A stretch of 34,161 nt of DNA from Spirochaetota bacterium (GCA_024276015.1 JAJRXZ010000060.1:1-34161); one strand, 5' to 3'; numbered from the stretch's first letter, positions 1 to 8,939 are shown. Notes: generated by a model from the letters alone, not told the origin. Program-made: numbers and translations.

Positions 1-56
1 CTTGAATAGGTATGATATGTTGCTCCTGCAATATGTTCGCGTATTTTTATTTTCAT
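1..56 (-). CDS. Partial N-terminus, probable REP-associated (Y1/IS200-like) transposase
   Basis: Only the first 18 codons lie in the window; the gene continues past the left edge. They read MKIKIREHIAGATYHTYS, preceded by a GGAG ribosome binding site about 8 bases before the ATG. The pattern of basic residues, then a G-A-x-Y-H-x-x-S segment, resembles the start of REP-associated tyrosine transposases (RAYT, Y1_Tnp family), where the first strand and its histidine form part of the HUH nuclease fold. Those proteins cut and rejoin single-stranded DNA at palindromic repeats. Too little is visible to be sure: the HUH motif and catalytic tyrosine would be off-window. The ribosome binding site makes a real gene start likely; the family call is inference from one short motif. 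Confidence 0.4.
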   Translation of the reverse strand, partial: MKIKIREHIAGATYHTYS

Positions 57-225
57 AATGTGACTCCGTTGATGTTGTTTTATTTTAATACGATCGGGCA
101 GCGATTATGGTAAATTTTTTTTTAATTTTTTCCGGTTTTTTCGGTTTTTGGGCCTCAGAGGTGAGAGAAGAAGGGTAGGATATCAGAGGTGCAACTCAGT
201 CCATGTAAATTTTTGATCCATATCC

Positions 226-909
226 TTAAAGCCATTTGCCTGTATGCCAGTCAAATTTTTCATTGGGATGGAATGCATCTTTATATGCCATACTGTGATT
301 ATCTTTTATATAGTAGCCAAGGTAATAGTACTTTAGGCCCAGTGAAGCCGTATATTCGATCTCTTTCAAAATACTGTATATTCCGGGCCTGTATTTTGCA
401 TATTCGGTTTTAAAGATATAATAGACGGAACTTAGCGATTTACTGCTCTTATCAATAAATCCTACGCCTATCAGTTCGCTGCCTATATAGTATTCGGATT
501 GAAAGGAGGGGCAGCTTTGCATATAAAATGTTGTAAGAAAATTATCTCTGTCGATCTTTTTGTTAAATCTGTTCTGAGAATGGTCGTTGTAGATCCTAAA
601 AATTTCTTCGCTGTATTTGAGGGGGCTGAACTTTACATCAATTAAGGAAGATCTGCGCAGCAGCCTTCTTTGACTTTTCGACAATCTGAATTGGTCTGCC
701 TTTATTCTTATTGGTACGCATTTAAAGCAGGAATCGCAATTGGGGCGGAAATAATAGATACCGAATTTCCTCCAGCCTTTTTCAAAAAGCTCTTCCAGTT
801 CGGAATCGTTTACACCGCTGGCAAAAAAATATTCAAATCTCCATCTATTCTGAGGTATATAAGAGCATACTTCAAACTCGCTCAATTGTTGTTCCCGGAT
901 TATATTCAT
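226..909 (-). CDS. bpt: Aminoacyl-tRNA-protein transferase (Ate1/Bpt family)
   Basis: Transfers an amino acid from aminoacyl-tRNA (leucine in bacterial Bpt enzymes, arginine in Ate1) to the N-terminus of acidic substrate proteins, marking them for degradation by the N-degron pathway in the cytoplasm. The 227-residue length is typical. The N-terminal domain has the conserved cysteine cluster CDSCFKC (about residues 58-64), and the C-terminal GNAT-like domain ends with the family signature YYLGYYIKDNHSMAYKDAF followed by a tryptophan-rich tail. There is no clear ribosome binding site before the ATG, but the start matches the expected N-terminus. It stands alone on the minus strand, divergent from the ion channel gene. 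Donor specificity (Leu or Arg) cannot be decided from sequence by eye. Confidence 0.88.
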   Translation of the reverse strand: MNIIREQQLSEFEVCSYIPQNRWRFEYFFASGVNDSELEELFEKGWRKFGIYYFRPNCDSCFKCVPIRIKADQFRLSKSQRRLLRRSSLIDVKFSPLKYSEEIFRIYNDHSQNRFNKKIDRDNFLTTFYMQSCPSFQSEYYIGSELIGVGFIDKSSKSLSSVYYIFKTEYAKYRPGIYSILKEIEYTASLGLKYYYLGYYIKDNHSMAYKDAFHPNEKFDWHTGKWL

Positions 910-1108
910 ATCGAACTAAAACTATTGATTTTAAACTGTTATACAGTTTACTTATACAGGAAAGTCAAGATGAAATTATTTTAAGTTTTATCCTCTTATT
1001 TGTTTGGCAGATGAAGTATATTTCATTTCAGGGAAAAGTTAAAATTGCCGATTTTTCCATTAGGTTTGCATGTTTTTGCATTGAGTCCATATTAATACAG
1101 GCAAGATC

Positions 1109-2092
1109 TTGAGAAAGTTAAAGATATCGTTATACTTGTTGATTGTTACCATTCTGTTCGGAATTTTCGGTTATCATATAATTGAGAATATGTCCATATT
1201 CGATTCTTTTTATATGACAATAATTACAATCAGTACAGTCGGTTTTTCCGAAATAAAACCTCTCACCGGTGCAGGAAGGATAGTGACTCTATTAATTATT
1301 GTTTTCGGGATTACTAATGGCGCCTATGCAATTGGTAATCTGATCAGAATGTTTATTGAAGGAGAGATCAGAAAAACATTTGGGAGAAAAAAAGTGGAAA
1401 AGCAAATATCCAATCTTGTTAACCATTATATCATCTGCGGATACGGGCGGATCGGTAGTCTCATCTGTCATGAGTTGCATCGTCATGGAATAGAATTTGT
1501 TGTTATTGAAAATGACCTCAATACTGTAAAAAAACTGGAAAATGACGGTTTCCTTTATCTCAATATGGACGCGAGCAGCGATGACTCTTTGATAAAAGCC
1601 GGTATCAAGAAAGCAAAGGGAATAATTACGGCGGTAAGATCCGATGCTGATAATGTTTTTATCACACTTACTGCAAAGGGCTTAAATCCGGATATATTTG
1701 TTCTCTCCAGAGCGTCCGATGAAAAGAATGAAGTAAAATTAAAGAGAGCAGGAGCAACAAGGGTCGTTTCTCCTTATATTCTTGGCGGAAGAAGAATGGC
1801 TCAGGTTTTGATCAGGCCCACGGTTGTGGATTTTATGGATATAGCAATAACGGAGAGCGAGATCGGTTTGAAAATGGAGGAAGTTCTAATTAAGAGAGGT
1901 TCAAACCTTATTGGGAAAAATCTTGTTGAAAGCAATCTGCGAAAAGATTACGGCGTGATTATAGTGTTAATTAAGAAGTACAACGGCGAGATGATCTTTA
2001 ATCCCCGGCCCGATGAGATACTGGGCGAAAATGACGTACTGGTTATGATTGGAAAGCACGATGACATGATAAGGATGAACGAAATTATCTGA
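1109..2092 (+). CDS. Two-TM potassium channel with C-terminal RCK domain (MthK-like)
   Basis: An inner-membrane ion channel subunit. Residues ~5-25 and ~60-85 form two membrane helices flanking a pore loop with the selectivity-filter sequence TVGF (about residues 43-46). A linker is followed by a Rossmann-type RCK/TrkA_N domain starting at HYIICGYGRIGSLIC (about 106-120) and a TrkA_C domain (about 245-327). This is the MthK/Kch architecture, in which ligand binding to the RCK ring gates K+ flow. The chosen start is a TTG; the first membrane helix begins immediately after it and no better upstream start is seen. The stop codon abuts the stop of the convergent histidine-kinase-like gene with no bases between. 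The gating ligand cannot be inferred. Confidence 0.88.
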   Translation: MRKLKISLYLLIVTILFGIFGYHIIENMSIFDSFYMTIITISTVGFSEIKPLTGAGRIVTLLIIVFGITNGAYAIGNLIRMFIEGEIRKTFGRKKVEKQISNLVNHYIICGYGRIGSLICHELHRHGIEFVVIENDLNTVKKLENDGFLYLNMDASSDDSLIKAGIKKAKGIITAVRSDADNVFITLTAKGLNPDIFVLSRASDEKNEVKLKRAGATRVVSPYILGGRRMAQVLIRPTVVDFMDIAITESEIGLKMEEVLIKRGSNLIGKNLVESNLRKDYGVIIVLIKKYNGEMIFNPRPDEILGENDVLVMIGKHDDMIRMNEII

Positions 2093-3976
2093 TTATTTTT
2101 TTTTTATAGAAGCTTTGTAAACCTTTGATATTTCCGTTATCAGGTCATCCAGTTTAAATGGTTTTGGAAGGAAGAGGTCGATCACATTCCTGTATGCGTC
2201 AATGTCGCTTATCATCCACCCCGAAAGCAGTACGGTTACGGTATTTTCATTTATCTCCTTTACTCTTGCGGCAAGTTCAATGCCGGTTAAACCTTCAATA
2301 TCATAATCGGATAACAGGAGGTCGCATGGATTTTTTTTAAACTCCGCAAGAGCTTCATCGCCCCGCACTGCAAGAAAAACTTTGTTGCCCATTTTATCAA
2401 ATATTTCGTATAGAATGCTTTTAAGGGCTTCTTCGTCTTCTACGATCATTATATTTAGGCCCCGTAATTTGAATTCTATATTTTCAAGTTCTCTTTTTTC
2501 ATTATCTATAATTATTCTTGACGGGAAAATAGCCTTAATGGCATAAGTTTCTGCAGATTCTTCTTCAATAATTTTCACATTTATTTTTTCAGCAACCTGT
2601 CTGATGTTAATACCGGAAAAGAGGTCTATTGTTTCAGCAGCATGAAAAGACTGCTGTGAGCTGTTTTCTTTTGTTACTTTTATGTTTAACCGGAGATCAT
2701 TACTCTCTTTTAAAGTTATTTCAATTGTGCCTTCTGACTGTATAAACTGTGATACTTTCAGTATGCTTGAAATTATAATTTCACGCAGCAGTTTTGTGTT
2801 TGTGGCAACATTGACATTTGAAAAATATTTCTTGTTGATGTTGATGTTCTTTCTTTTTTCTTTATCTTCGGCCTTAAACTGCATTTTTGAAAATTCAATA
2901 GCGTCTTCAATTATATTAAAAAGCTGTTCCGTGTTTTTCGTGTCTCTTTTCCCCTGTTCTCTGATAAAGTTTTCTATTCTCTTTGTCTTTTCGGCAATTT
3001 CGTTAGCAGCGTTTTCAATGAGATGGATCCCGTCAATTACGGATTCCTTCTCCGTTATCTGAACTAATAGCTGCGTTTTACTCATTATTATATTAATGGA
3101 ATTGTTAAGGGAATGAAGAAAACCTTTTGCAATATTTTTAAAAAGCTGATCCCTGTTCAATGCATTAATATTTTCCCGCAATTCTATTATTTTTGTTATG
3201 TCTTCTATGACAATTTCCAATTCCGATATCTTATTATTCTTTATTACAGGATAAATAGTCAGGTCCGTTGTTCTGATTTCATTATCTTTTGTGCGGATCT
3301 TTATTTCGCCGATACGTTTGTAAGGGATTTCTCCAGAAAAGATATTAGCAATCGATTTTTTGATCAGTTCCGTACTAAAAGCGAAAATGGCTGCGAAGCT
3401 GAATTTTTCTCTGTTCTGTATTTCCTCTTTGGTAAAACCTGTAAAATTTTCAAAGGAATGGCTGAATTTTAATATTTCAAATTCGGAATTAATACGGATG
3501 ATCGGCACGGGCGAAAATTCGTAGTGAATATTGTCATACTGAAAATTATCTTCGGAAATCAGAGATAAAGTTGATCTGTCAAAGGAAAGGAAATGTTTGT
3601 CAAGCATCTTGAAAAGAGCAAGAATAGCTGACACCTCATTCTCTTTGTAAAAAGGGAAAAGAAATATTTCAACCGGCATTTGATCTCCGTCCGGGAGATT
3701 CAGCACTGCAAAACACTGTTTATCCTTTCCGTTAAGAGCGCTTAAATAAGCCTTTGCTATTCTTTTTCTGTATTCGGTAAAAAGGGGATGACTCAGGTCT
3801 ATGCGGATATTTTTTTCTCCCGTTCCGAGAAGACGGGAAAACGCGCTGTTGCCGAATTTAATTATCCCGTCAATACCGATTATGCAGGCAGGCTGCTTCA
3901 GTGATTCAAAAACTCTGTATTCAGAAGAAACGGGAGATCTACTCTCTCCCGTTTCTTCAACTATGTCATTAGCCAT
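2093..3976 (-). CDS. PAS-histidine kinase-like/receiver hybrid protein with degenerate ATPase domain
   Basis: A 627-residue cytoplasmic signalling protein. Two PAS-like regions (about 20-125 and 150-265) precede an H-box, GFLHSLNNSINIIM (candidate phospho-acceptor His ~288). The region where an HATPase domain should follow (about 350-490) keeps the general pattern, but the N-box asparagine is not visible and the D-x-G-x-G motif is absent. The C-terminal receiver domain (about 508-625) is intact: ED pair at ~513-514, phospho-acceptor Asp ~557, Ser ~585, Lys ~605. It may therefore be a pseudokinase or phosphotransfer hub, not an autophosphorylating kinase. I chose the ATG at 3976, which has a GAGG site upstream, over a TTG five codons earlier. 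No partner regulator is adjacent. Confidence 0.75.
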   Translation of the reverse strand: MANDIVEETGESRSPVSSEYRVFESLKQPACIIGIDGIIKFGNSAFSRLLGTGEKNIRIDLSHPLFTEYRKRIAKAYLSALNGKDKQCFAVLNLPDGDQMPVEIFLFPFYKENEVSAILALFKMLDKHFLSFDRSTLSLISEDNFQYDNIHYEFSPVPIIRINSEFEILKFSHSFENFTGFTKEEIQNREKFSFAAIFAFSTELIKKSIANIFSGEIPYKRIGEIKIRTKDNEIRTTDLTIYPVIKNNKISELEIVIEDITKIIELRENINALNRDQLFKNIAKGFLHSLNNSINIIMSKTQLLVQITEKESVIDGIHLIENAANEIAEKTKRIENFIREQGKRDTKNTEQLFNIIEDAIEFSKMQFKAEDKEKRKNININKKYFSNVNVATNTKLLREIIISSILKVSQFIQSEGTIEITLKESNDLRLNIKVTKENSSQQSFHAAETIDLFSGINIRQVAEKINVKIIEEESAETYAIKAIFPSRIIIDNEKRELENIEFKLRGLNIMIVEDEEALKSILYEIFDKMGNKVFLAVRGDEALAEFKKNPCDLLLSDYDIEGLTGIELAARVKEINENTVTVLLSGWMISDIDAYRNVIDLFLPKPFKLDDLITEISKVYKASIKKK

Positions 3977-4015
3977 TGGGGTAATCCTCAATTAAGTAAT
4001 CACACTAAACCGCGA

Positions 4016-5380
4016 TCAATTCAGTGTCCTCACATTGAAAAAAATTTTTTTCCCTTTTTCAATTGTTATTGTGTAGTTCTCTTTTTTAAGAACACGGTTC
4101 CTGCGGCTTATATACTGAAGCTCCATTCTGTGCTTTCCCGGGTCAAGAGAAACTCTTCCGATTTGGAGATTAGCCGGGAGTGTGTGCCAGCATCTCAAAT
4201 CGGGTTTCATCTGCGAAAAGAGCGCGGCTCCTGTTCCGGCCCCTGCAACCTGTCCTATTAATCCGGAAAATGCGCCTGCCCCCATCTTCTTTGCGATCTG
4301 TTTTGCCGCAATGCCGGCAGCTATGGATACTGCGGCTTTTGTCACTATTGATGCGGCAAGTTTTGCCTTGAGGTTTACGTAGTCGTCTTCAAGGTTTTTT
4401 ATTGCGGTCTGTTCAATATTTTCGAGCATCTGCGTTCTGTATGTTTTGCCGTCAATGATGATTTTTACATATTTTGCAAGATTTGAGCGCTTAACAAATT
4501 TTGGTATGGGATTTTCGGCGTTCTTTAAGGCGAGCAATATGGCGGCAATTGTTACGCCCTGTTTTAAGGATATTCTGCTAAGGTGTATATGAATATTGGC
4601 TTTCATATCAGCGCTTTCCAGAAGCCCGCCCCTCGATTTTTTAACTGCGCCTCTGCCCGATTGAAATATTAATATAAGCTCGCCCTTTTTGATGTCCCAT
4701 TTTTTATTGCTGTCCATTCTTCTGTCAAGTCTTCTGGTATCGCCGAAAGCCATGCGAAAACGGGGCATCAGTCTGTTTATCTGCCTGTATTCGATCAGGG
4801 CAAACTCAAGGTCTTCTTCGTCTTTTAGTTTGTCTGCAATTGCCTCAAAGGCGATGCCGGTTAAATATTTTGCCATAATATTCTGTTTGTATTTAGCTTT
4901 ACCCTCGACTTTGATTTTAGCCAGCTCTTCGTTTAGACCTTTGAACTCAACTCTTGCTTCATCATAATTGCCAAGCATTAAATAGTTAATGCCCGAATAC
5001 ATTCGTATCAGAACTTTTTCAAAATCTTCGCCTCTGTAATTGGTTGCCCTCTGGTTAGTTAACAGGGACTTAACCTGCTTGGAAATACTGATAGGTTTAA
5101 GTTTGGCAATGGCTGATGCTTTTTGTAAAATATAATTACTCAGCTTATAATCGCCCGCTATATGGAACATGTAGCCTGCTTCCATCATATAGAGCAGCTG
5201 GTCTTTGTCCTGTTTTGCCGCAAGAGGCTTAAGCATATTGGCAGCTTCTTTATATTTCCCCTGATAAAATTTCTGTTCGGGAATTTTCATTACTTGTCTG
5301 TAGTTTCCGCCGCCGCCGCCGCAGGATGTAATTATAATTATAAACGATAAGGCCATTGCAAGTGATATATTTTTTTTCAT
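4016..5380 (-). CDS. TPR-containing lipoprotein (COG3014-like)
   Basis: A 454-residue predicted lipoprotein: signal peptide with lipobox ITSC (Cys ~20) followed by five glycines, which would leave it anchored in a membrane. Residues ~35-210 are helical repeats resembling tetratricopeptide units (for example GNYDEARVEFKGL). The middle and C-terminus include a glycine/alanine-rich hydrophobic stretch (about 350-385) that may insert in or contact membrane, then a beta-rich tail resembling PEGA-like modules (LDPGKHRMELQY). A good GGAG site precedes the ATG. It lies downstream of an LpoB-like lipoprotein on the same strand; such pairs are common in diderm genomes and suggest a shared envelope role. 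The exact function is unknown. Confidence 0.75.
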   Translation of the reverse strand: MKKNISLAMALSFIIIITSCGGGGGNYRQVMKIPEQKFYQGKYKEAANMLKPLAAKQDKDQLLYMMEAGYMFHIAGDYKLSNYILQKASAIAKLKPISISKQVKSLLTNQRATNYRGEDFEKVLIRMYSGINYLMLGNYDEARVEFKGLNEELAKIKVEGKAKYKQNIMAKYLTGIAFEAIADKLKDEEDLEFALIEYRQINRLMPRFRMAFGDTRRLDRRMDSNKKWDIKKGELILIFQSGRGAVKKSRGGLLESADMKANIHIHLSRISLKQGVTIAAILLALKNAENPIPKFVKRSNLAKYVKIIIDGKTYRTQMLENIEQTAIKNLEDDYVNLKAKLAASIVTKAAVSIAAGIAAKQIAKKMGAGAFSGLIGQVAGAGTGAALFSQMKPDLRCWHTLPANLQIGRVSLDPGKHRMELQYISRRNRVLKKENYTITIEKGKKIFFNVRTLN

Positions 5381-5424
5381 GATCAGCTCCTTATCTTTTT
5401 GGTGCTTCTATCTTTTTATGACTT

Positions 5425-5464
5425 CCCCTTTATTGCCGCATTTCAGGGAACGGCAATAAAGGGG
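5425..5464 (-). other. 14-bp perfect stem-loop between two lipoprotein genes
   Basis: CCCCTTTATTGCCG at 5425-5438 is the exact reverse complement of 5451-5464, with a 12-base loop. It sits in the spacer after the LpoB-like gene and before the TPR lipoprotein gene. Read on the minus strand, the sequence after the stem is A-rich, not U-rich, so it is not a standard intrinsic terminator. It may stabilise the upstream mRNA or tune expression between the two genes. Confidence 0.6.
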
Positions 5465-5484
5465 CCGGGTTTATGGAATTGTTT

Positions 5485-6054
5485 TTACCATCCTACCTTT
5501 GTGTTCTTTGAAACTTTAAGAAATTCCTTCTGTTCCTGCCACACCTGAATTCCTGTTCGCAGTTCCTTTAATTTTAATGTTACAACAAGATACTGTAAGG
5601 TTTTTCCGCCTACTGTTCTTGTGTTTGAGCTTATATCTCCATATAGAAATAGGTTCGGCGATTTTAATTCTCCTGCAGGGATTGCGCTGTCAGGGTCGAT
5701 CATTCCTGTCATACCCTTTTCAATCTCTTCAAGAGCTTCTTTTGTGAATGACGGATCTATAAATCTGATCCTTTTTTTCATCAGGTTGTTCACAAGCTCG
5801 TTTGAAAGCATTTTAGTGTCGATATGTTCCGATGTTCTGTTCCTGATCTTTTTAACCTGAATAAAGGCCGCTTTTTTTTCTTCTTTCAGATAAGTATATA
5901 ACGATGTAACCATCTTTGATACGGTATCCTTTATCTCCTTAGGCCCCCATTCCCTTGAGCCGCTGTCTTTAGCGGGATCTTTATACTGAACTCCGCCTCC
6001 GCAATTTGCCAGTATCAAAGATAATGCAATTAACAGGTAAGATGCTTTTTTCAT
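5485..6054 (-). CDS. LpoB-like lipoprotein (penicillin-binding protein activator family)
   Basis: A 189-residue predicted lipoprotein with signal peptide and lipobox LANC (Cys ~18) followed by GGG. The mature part fits the LpoB/CsgG-like fold: a short disordered linker, then AFIQVKKIRNRTSEHIDTKM (about 64-83), a family-like strand with N-x-T, and a C-terminal YLVVTLKLKELRTGIQVWQE strand pair that matches the 'L.L.d..tg..vW..e' ending of this family. In Enterobacteria LpoB stimulates the synthase PBP1b from the outer membrane; whether this protein does so here is inference. The ribosome binding site GGAG is well placed. It is the first gene of a two-gene minus-strand unit with the TPR lipoprotein. 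Confidence 0.75.
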   Translation of the reverse strand: MKKASYLLIALSLILANCGGGVQYKDPAKDSGSREWGPKEIKDTVSKMVTSLYTYLKEEKKAAFIQVKKIRNRTSEHIDTKMLSNELVNNLMKKRIRFIDPSFTKEALEEIEKGMTGMIDPDSAIPAGELKSPNLFLYGDISSNTRTVGGKTLQYLVVTLKLKELRTGIQVWQEQKEFLKVSKNTKVGW

Positions 6055-6123
6055 AGTTGATCTCCTTAAACTTTAAAGTGAATAATTGTAATGTTAATTA
6101 TTTATTGCTTACACTATTTTTAT

Positions 6124-6153
6124 AATATAAGCATTTTTGTACTGTTTTGTCGA
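6124..6153 (-). promoter_or_regulatory. Candidate sigma-70-type promoter for the lipoprotein pair
   Basis: On the minus strand TCGACA (6153-6148) is followed after 18 bases by TATATT (6129-6124), about 70 bases before the ATG of the LpoB-like gene, in a very AT-rich spacer. It was judged by eye against the -35/-10 consensus; other AT-rich alternatives exist. Confidence 0.35.
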
Positions 6154-6246
6154 TGAAATTATTCAATTTTTATATATAAATGTCAATGAAGTAAATGCAT
6201 AACTTAAATTTTTTTTTTTTGATTTTTTGCTGCATTATTTTTTCAG

Positions 6247-7278
6247 TTAAACGGTTTTGTCTCTATTGCCATGGAGATGATCGGCAATAACATGAATGAT
6301 CTGCTGCACGGTCTTATGGGTTTCTCTATTCTCAATTTCGGCTATATATTTTATCTTTTTTATTTTGTGCAGATAGAGGGGATCGTAATATTTTTCAAGA
6401 AGCATTTTAATAAATTCTCTGAATTTTTTTTTAATAACAAGATCTTCCATCTTATTTACCGTTTCAATCCCCAGTTTTGCATTAAGGCTTCTTATAATTT
6501 TAATGACTTCATCGCTGCTGATCTTTTGGGAATACTCATTATTTATTATTTCAATTCTTCTGTTCATAGAGGATGTTATCAGTATAGAGGGAGACTCTCT
6601 CATTATATTATAAAAGGACGGCGGAATATGCAGGTTGCCGATTTTTCTGGATTCGCCTTCTACAACAATGAAGCGTTCATCCTCAAGTCGGGCGGTTCTT
6701 TCTAAAAGAAGGCTTTCAAATTTTTTCTGGGAGTTCTGTTCAAGGCCGATCCCCCCGAAAATTGAGCTTCTGTGTCCTGCCATTGATTCAAGGTCAATTG
6801 AACTGCATATACTCTTAATTATTTCCGTTTTCCCGGTTCCGGTAAGCCCTTGTATAACAAAAAGTACAGGAGAGAGTTTCAGGTCTCGGAATTTTTCCGT
6901 TACATACCGGCGGTAGCCTCTGTAGCCCCTTTGTAATTTAAAAACATTGATCCCAAGAGAGTTTATTAATGATGCAACCGCGCCTGATCTCATACCTCCT
7001 CTGGCACAGAGAATAATTATATTTTTTTCTTTATACTTCATAATTGTTGAAACAATATCGGTTAGTCTGACACCTGCAAAATCGGTACCTTTTATTATAG
7101 CGGATTCGCGCCCGTACATTTTATATATTTTACCGATTTCGCTTCTTTCTCTGTCGTCAAACAGGGGCAGATTAATTGAGCCGGGTATATGGTCATTGGC
7201 AAATTCCCCGGGAGAACGTACGTCAATGAAAATCTTATTTTCTAATTTCAGCGAATCTTCAAAACTGATTTCTTTCAT
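6247..7278 (-). CDS. selU: tRNA 2-selenouridine synthase
   Basis: Replaces sulfur by selenium at the 2-thiouridine wobble base (U34) of tRNAs for Lys, Glu and Gln, through a geranylated intermediate, using selenophosphate made by SelD. The 343-residue protein has the two expected parts: an N-terminal rhodanese domain (FIDVRSPGEFANDHIPGSINLP, about 17-38) with active-site Cys91 in CARGGMRSG, and a C-terminal P-loop domain with GLTGTGKT (144-151). Length agrees with the SelU/YbbB/MnmH family. Its presence implies that a selenophosphate synthetase gene exists elsewhere in the genome; none is in this window. It appears to be monocistronic on the minus strand, followed by an AT-rich 190-base spacer. 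Confidence 0.92.
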   Translation of the reverse strand: MKEISFEDSLKLENKIFIDVRSPGEFANDHIPGSINLPLFDDRERSEIGKIYKMYGRESAIIKGTDFAGVRLTDIVSTIMKYKEKNIIILCARGGMRSGAVASLINSLGINVFKLQRGYRGYRRYVTEKFRDLKLSPVLFVIQGLTGTGKTEIIKSICSSIDLESMAGHRSSIFGGIGLEQNSQKKFESLLLERTARLEDERFIVVEGESRKIGNLHIPPSFYNIMRESPSILITSSMNRRIEIINNEYSQKISSDEVIKIIRSLNAKLGIETVNKMEDLVIKKKFREFIKMLLEKYYDPLYLHKIKKIKYIAEIENRETHKTVQQIIHVIADHLHGNRDKTV

Positions 7279-7445
7279 TATCTTATGATCTGTTTTTCGG
7301 AATTATGTGTTAATAAACAGAGTTACAGCCCTTCCGGCAATAGCGCGGAACAGAGAAATTCTTATGATGACAAATTATAAAATATCATTGCAGTTGTATT
7401 GTAAAGAATTATATTGCGGAGTTATTTTCTCTTAAGGATAAAATA

Positions 7446-7489
7446 CACCTGAAATGAACTATCATAATGAAAGATGTTCATTTCAGGTG
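7446..7489 (-). terminator. Probable intrinsic terminator of phenylacetate-CoA ligase gene
   Basis: CACCTGAAATGAAC (7446-7459) is the exact reverse complement of 7476-7489, giving a 14-bp stem with a 16-base loop, starting about 35 bases after the stop codon of the minus-strand ligase gene. The bases after the stem on that strand are TGTATTTTATCC, moderately U-rich. The long loop and imperfect U tract leave some doubt. Confidence 0.55.
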
Positions 7490-7524
7490 CTTGTGAAATT
7501 GTTTAAAATATGTTCTTTATTAAA

Positions 7525-8826
7525 TCATATATTTCTTTTGTCAATTACCCTCACGGCTTTTCCTTCGCTTCGGGGTATGCCCATTGGTTCCACAATCGTA
7601 ATTTTAGAGCTGATACCGAGAGCGCTTCTTATCTTATCGGAAATTTTCTTTTTAACATTGTCCAGTGCACCGGATCCTTGGGAATATGTTTTTTCATCGG
7701 TTTCCACCATTATCTCCACTTCGTCCATTGCTGTTTTTCTGTCTACAACGATCTGGTAGTGAGGCTCAAGTTCTTCAATATCCATCAGTACGGTTTCAAT
7801 CTGAGAGGGGAACACATTCACCCCGCGGATAATGAGCATGTCATCGGATCTTCCGGTAACCTTTTCCATCTTTACAAGGGTTCTTCCGCACTTACAGTTA
7901 TCGCGATAGAGCCTGGTAATATCTCTCGATCTGTACCTGATCCCAGGAAATGCCTCTTTGGTAATAGAAGTATATACGATCTCTCCCTGTTCTCCTTCGG
8001 GCAGAATTTCGCCTGTTTCAGGGTCGATTATTTCCACATAAAAATGGTCTTCAAAAATGTGCATTCCCGATTTTTCGCTGCATTCTGCAGATACGCCTGG
8101 GCCTATGACTTCGCTTAATCCGTATATATCATAGGCATCAACTCCCAGTTTTGATTCGATTTCTCTCCGCATTCCTTCTGTCCACGGCTCGGCGCCGAGA
8201 ATGGCAATTCTCAGATTTGTTGATCTGATGTCGTAATCGGGTTTCTTTTTCTCTATGTATTCGGCTATGTTAAGGAGATATGAGGGGGTGCATGCCAGGA
8301 TAGTGGTCCCCAGATCCTTGATCAGCATGAGCTGACGCTCCGTATTGCCGCCGGAAATCGGGATCGTGAGGCAGCCCATCTTTTCCGAACCGTAGTGGAG
8401 TCCCAATCCGCCTGTAAATAAGCCGTATCCGTAAGCAACCTGCAGGATGTCCTTTTCCGTTGCTCCGTAACAGCCCAGGCACCTTGCAACTACTTCGGAG
8501 AAAACTTCAATATCGTTTTTTGTGTAGCCCACAACAGTGGCATTTCCCGTGGTGCCGGAAGATGAGTGGATCCTTACTACTTTGTCAAGGGGTACGGCAA
8601 AAAGGCCGTACGGATAGTTATCTCTCATATCCTGCTTTGTTAAAAACGGAACTCTTTTCATATCGTCCAGAGATTTAAACTGGTCCGGATGAAATCCTGC
8701 ATTGTCAAAACTCTTTTTATAAAAAGGGACATTTTCATATGCATGCCTGAGAGACCACTTCATCCTCTCAAGCTGCAGCTCTCTCATTTTGTTTAAGGGC
8801 ATTGCTTCAAATTCTTTATTAAACAT
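7525..8826 (-). CDS. paaK: Phenylacetate-CoA ligase (PaaK family)
   Basis: An ATP-dependent acyl-adenylate-forming enzyme that joins phenylacetate (or a related aryl acid) to CoA. The 433-residue length is that of the PaaK family. Visible signatures are the adenylation loop IHSSSGTTGNATVVGYT (about 86-102), the YGLSEVIGPG core motif (about 235-244), the hinge YRSRDITRL (about 298-306) and the C-terminal lid with GRSDDMLIIRGVNVFPSQIE (about 327-346). The start has a well-placed GAGG. No other phenylacetate catabolic gene is nearby. In anaerobes such solitary ligases often serve branched or aromatic amino-acid fermentation (phenylacetate or indoleacetate activation), but the true substrate cannot be told here. 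Confidence 0.9.
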   Translation of the reverse strand: MFNKEFEAMPLNKMRELQLERMKWSLRHAYENVPFYKKSFDNAGFHPDQFKSLDDMKRVPFLTKQDMRDNYPYGLFAVPLDKVVRIHSSSGTTGNATVVGYTKNDIEVFSEVVARCLGCYGATEKDILQVAYGYGLFTGGLGLHYGSEKMGCLTIPISGGNTERQLMLIKDLGTTILACTPSYLLNIAEYIEKKKPDYDIRSTNLRIAILGAEPWTEGMRREIESKLGVDAYDIYGLSEVIGPGVSAECSEKSGMHIFEDHFYVEIIDPETGEILPEGEQGEIVYTSITKEAFPGIRYRSRDITRLYRDNCKCGRTLVKMEKVTGRSDDMLIIRGVNVFPSQIETVLMDIEELEPHYQIVVDRKTAMDEVEIMVETDEKTYSQGSGALDNVKKKISDKIRSALGISSKITIVEPMGIPRSEGKAVRVIDKRNI

Positions 8827-8939
8827 AATTATTACCTCATCAATGAATTGTTTAAGATAAAAAAATTGCTCTTACTAAGTATTACATTTAAGATATATTC
8901 TCAATATGCAAATTCTATTAATGCAGTATGATTTTACAA

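Noticed and set aside
7510-8118. 202-codon frame antisense to paaK
   Set aside because: It lies wholly opposite a well-conserved gene and has no family features; typical shadow frame.
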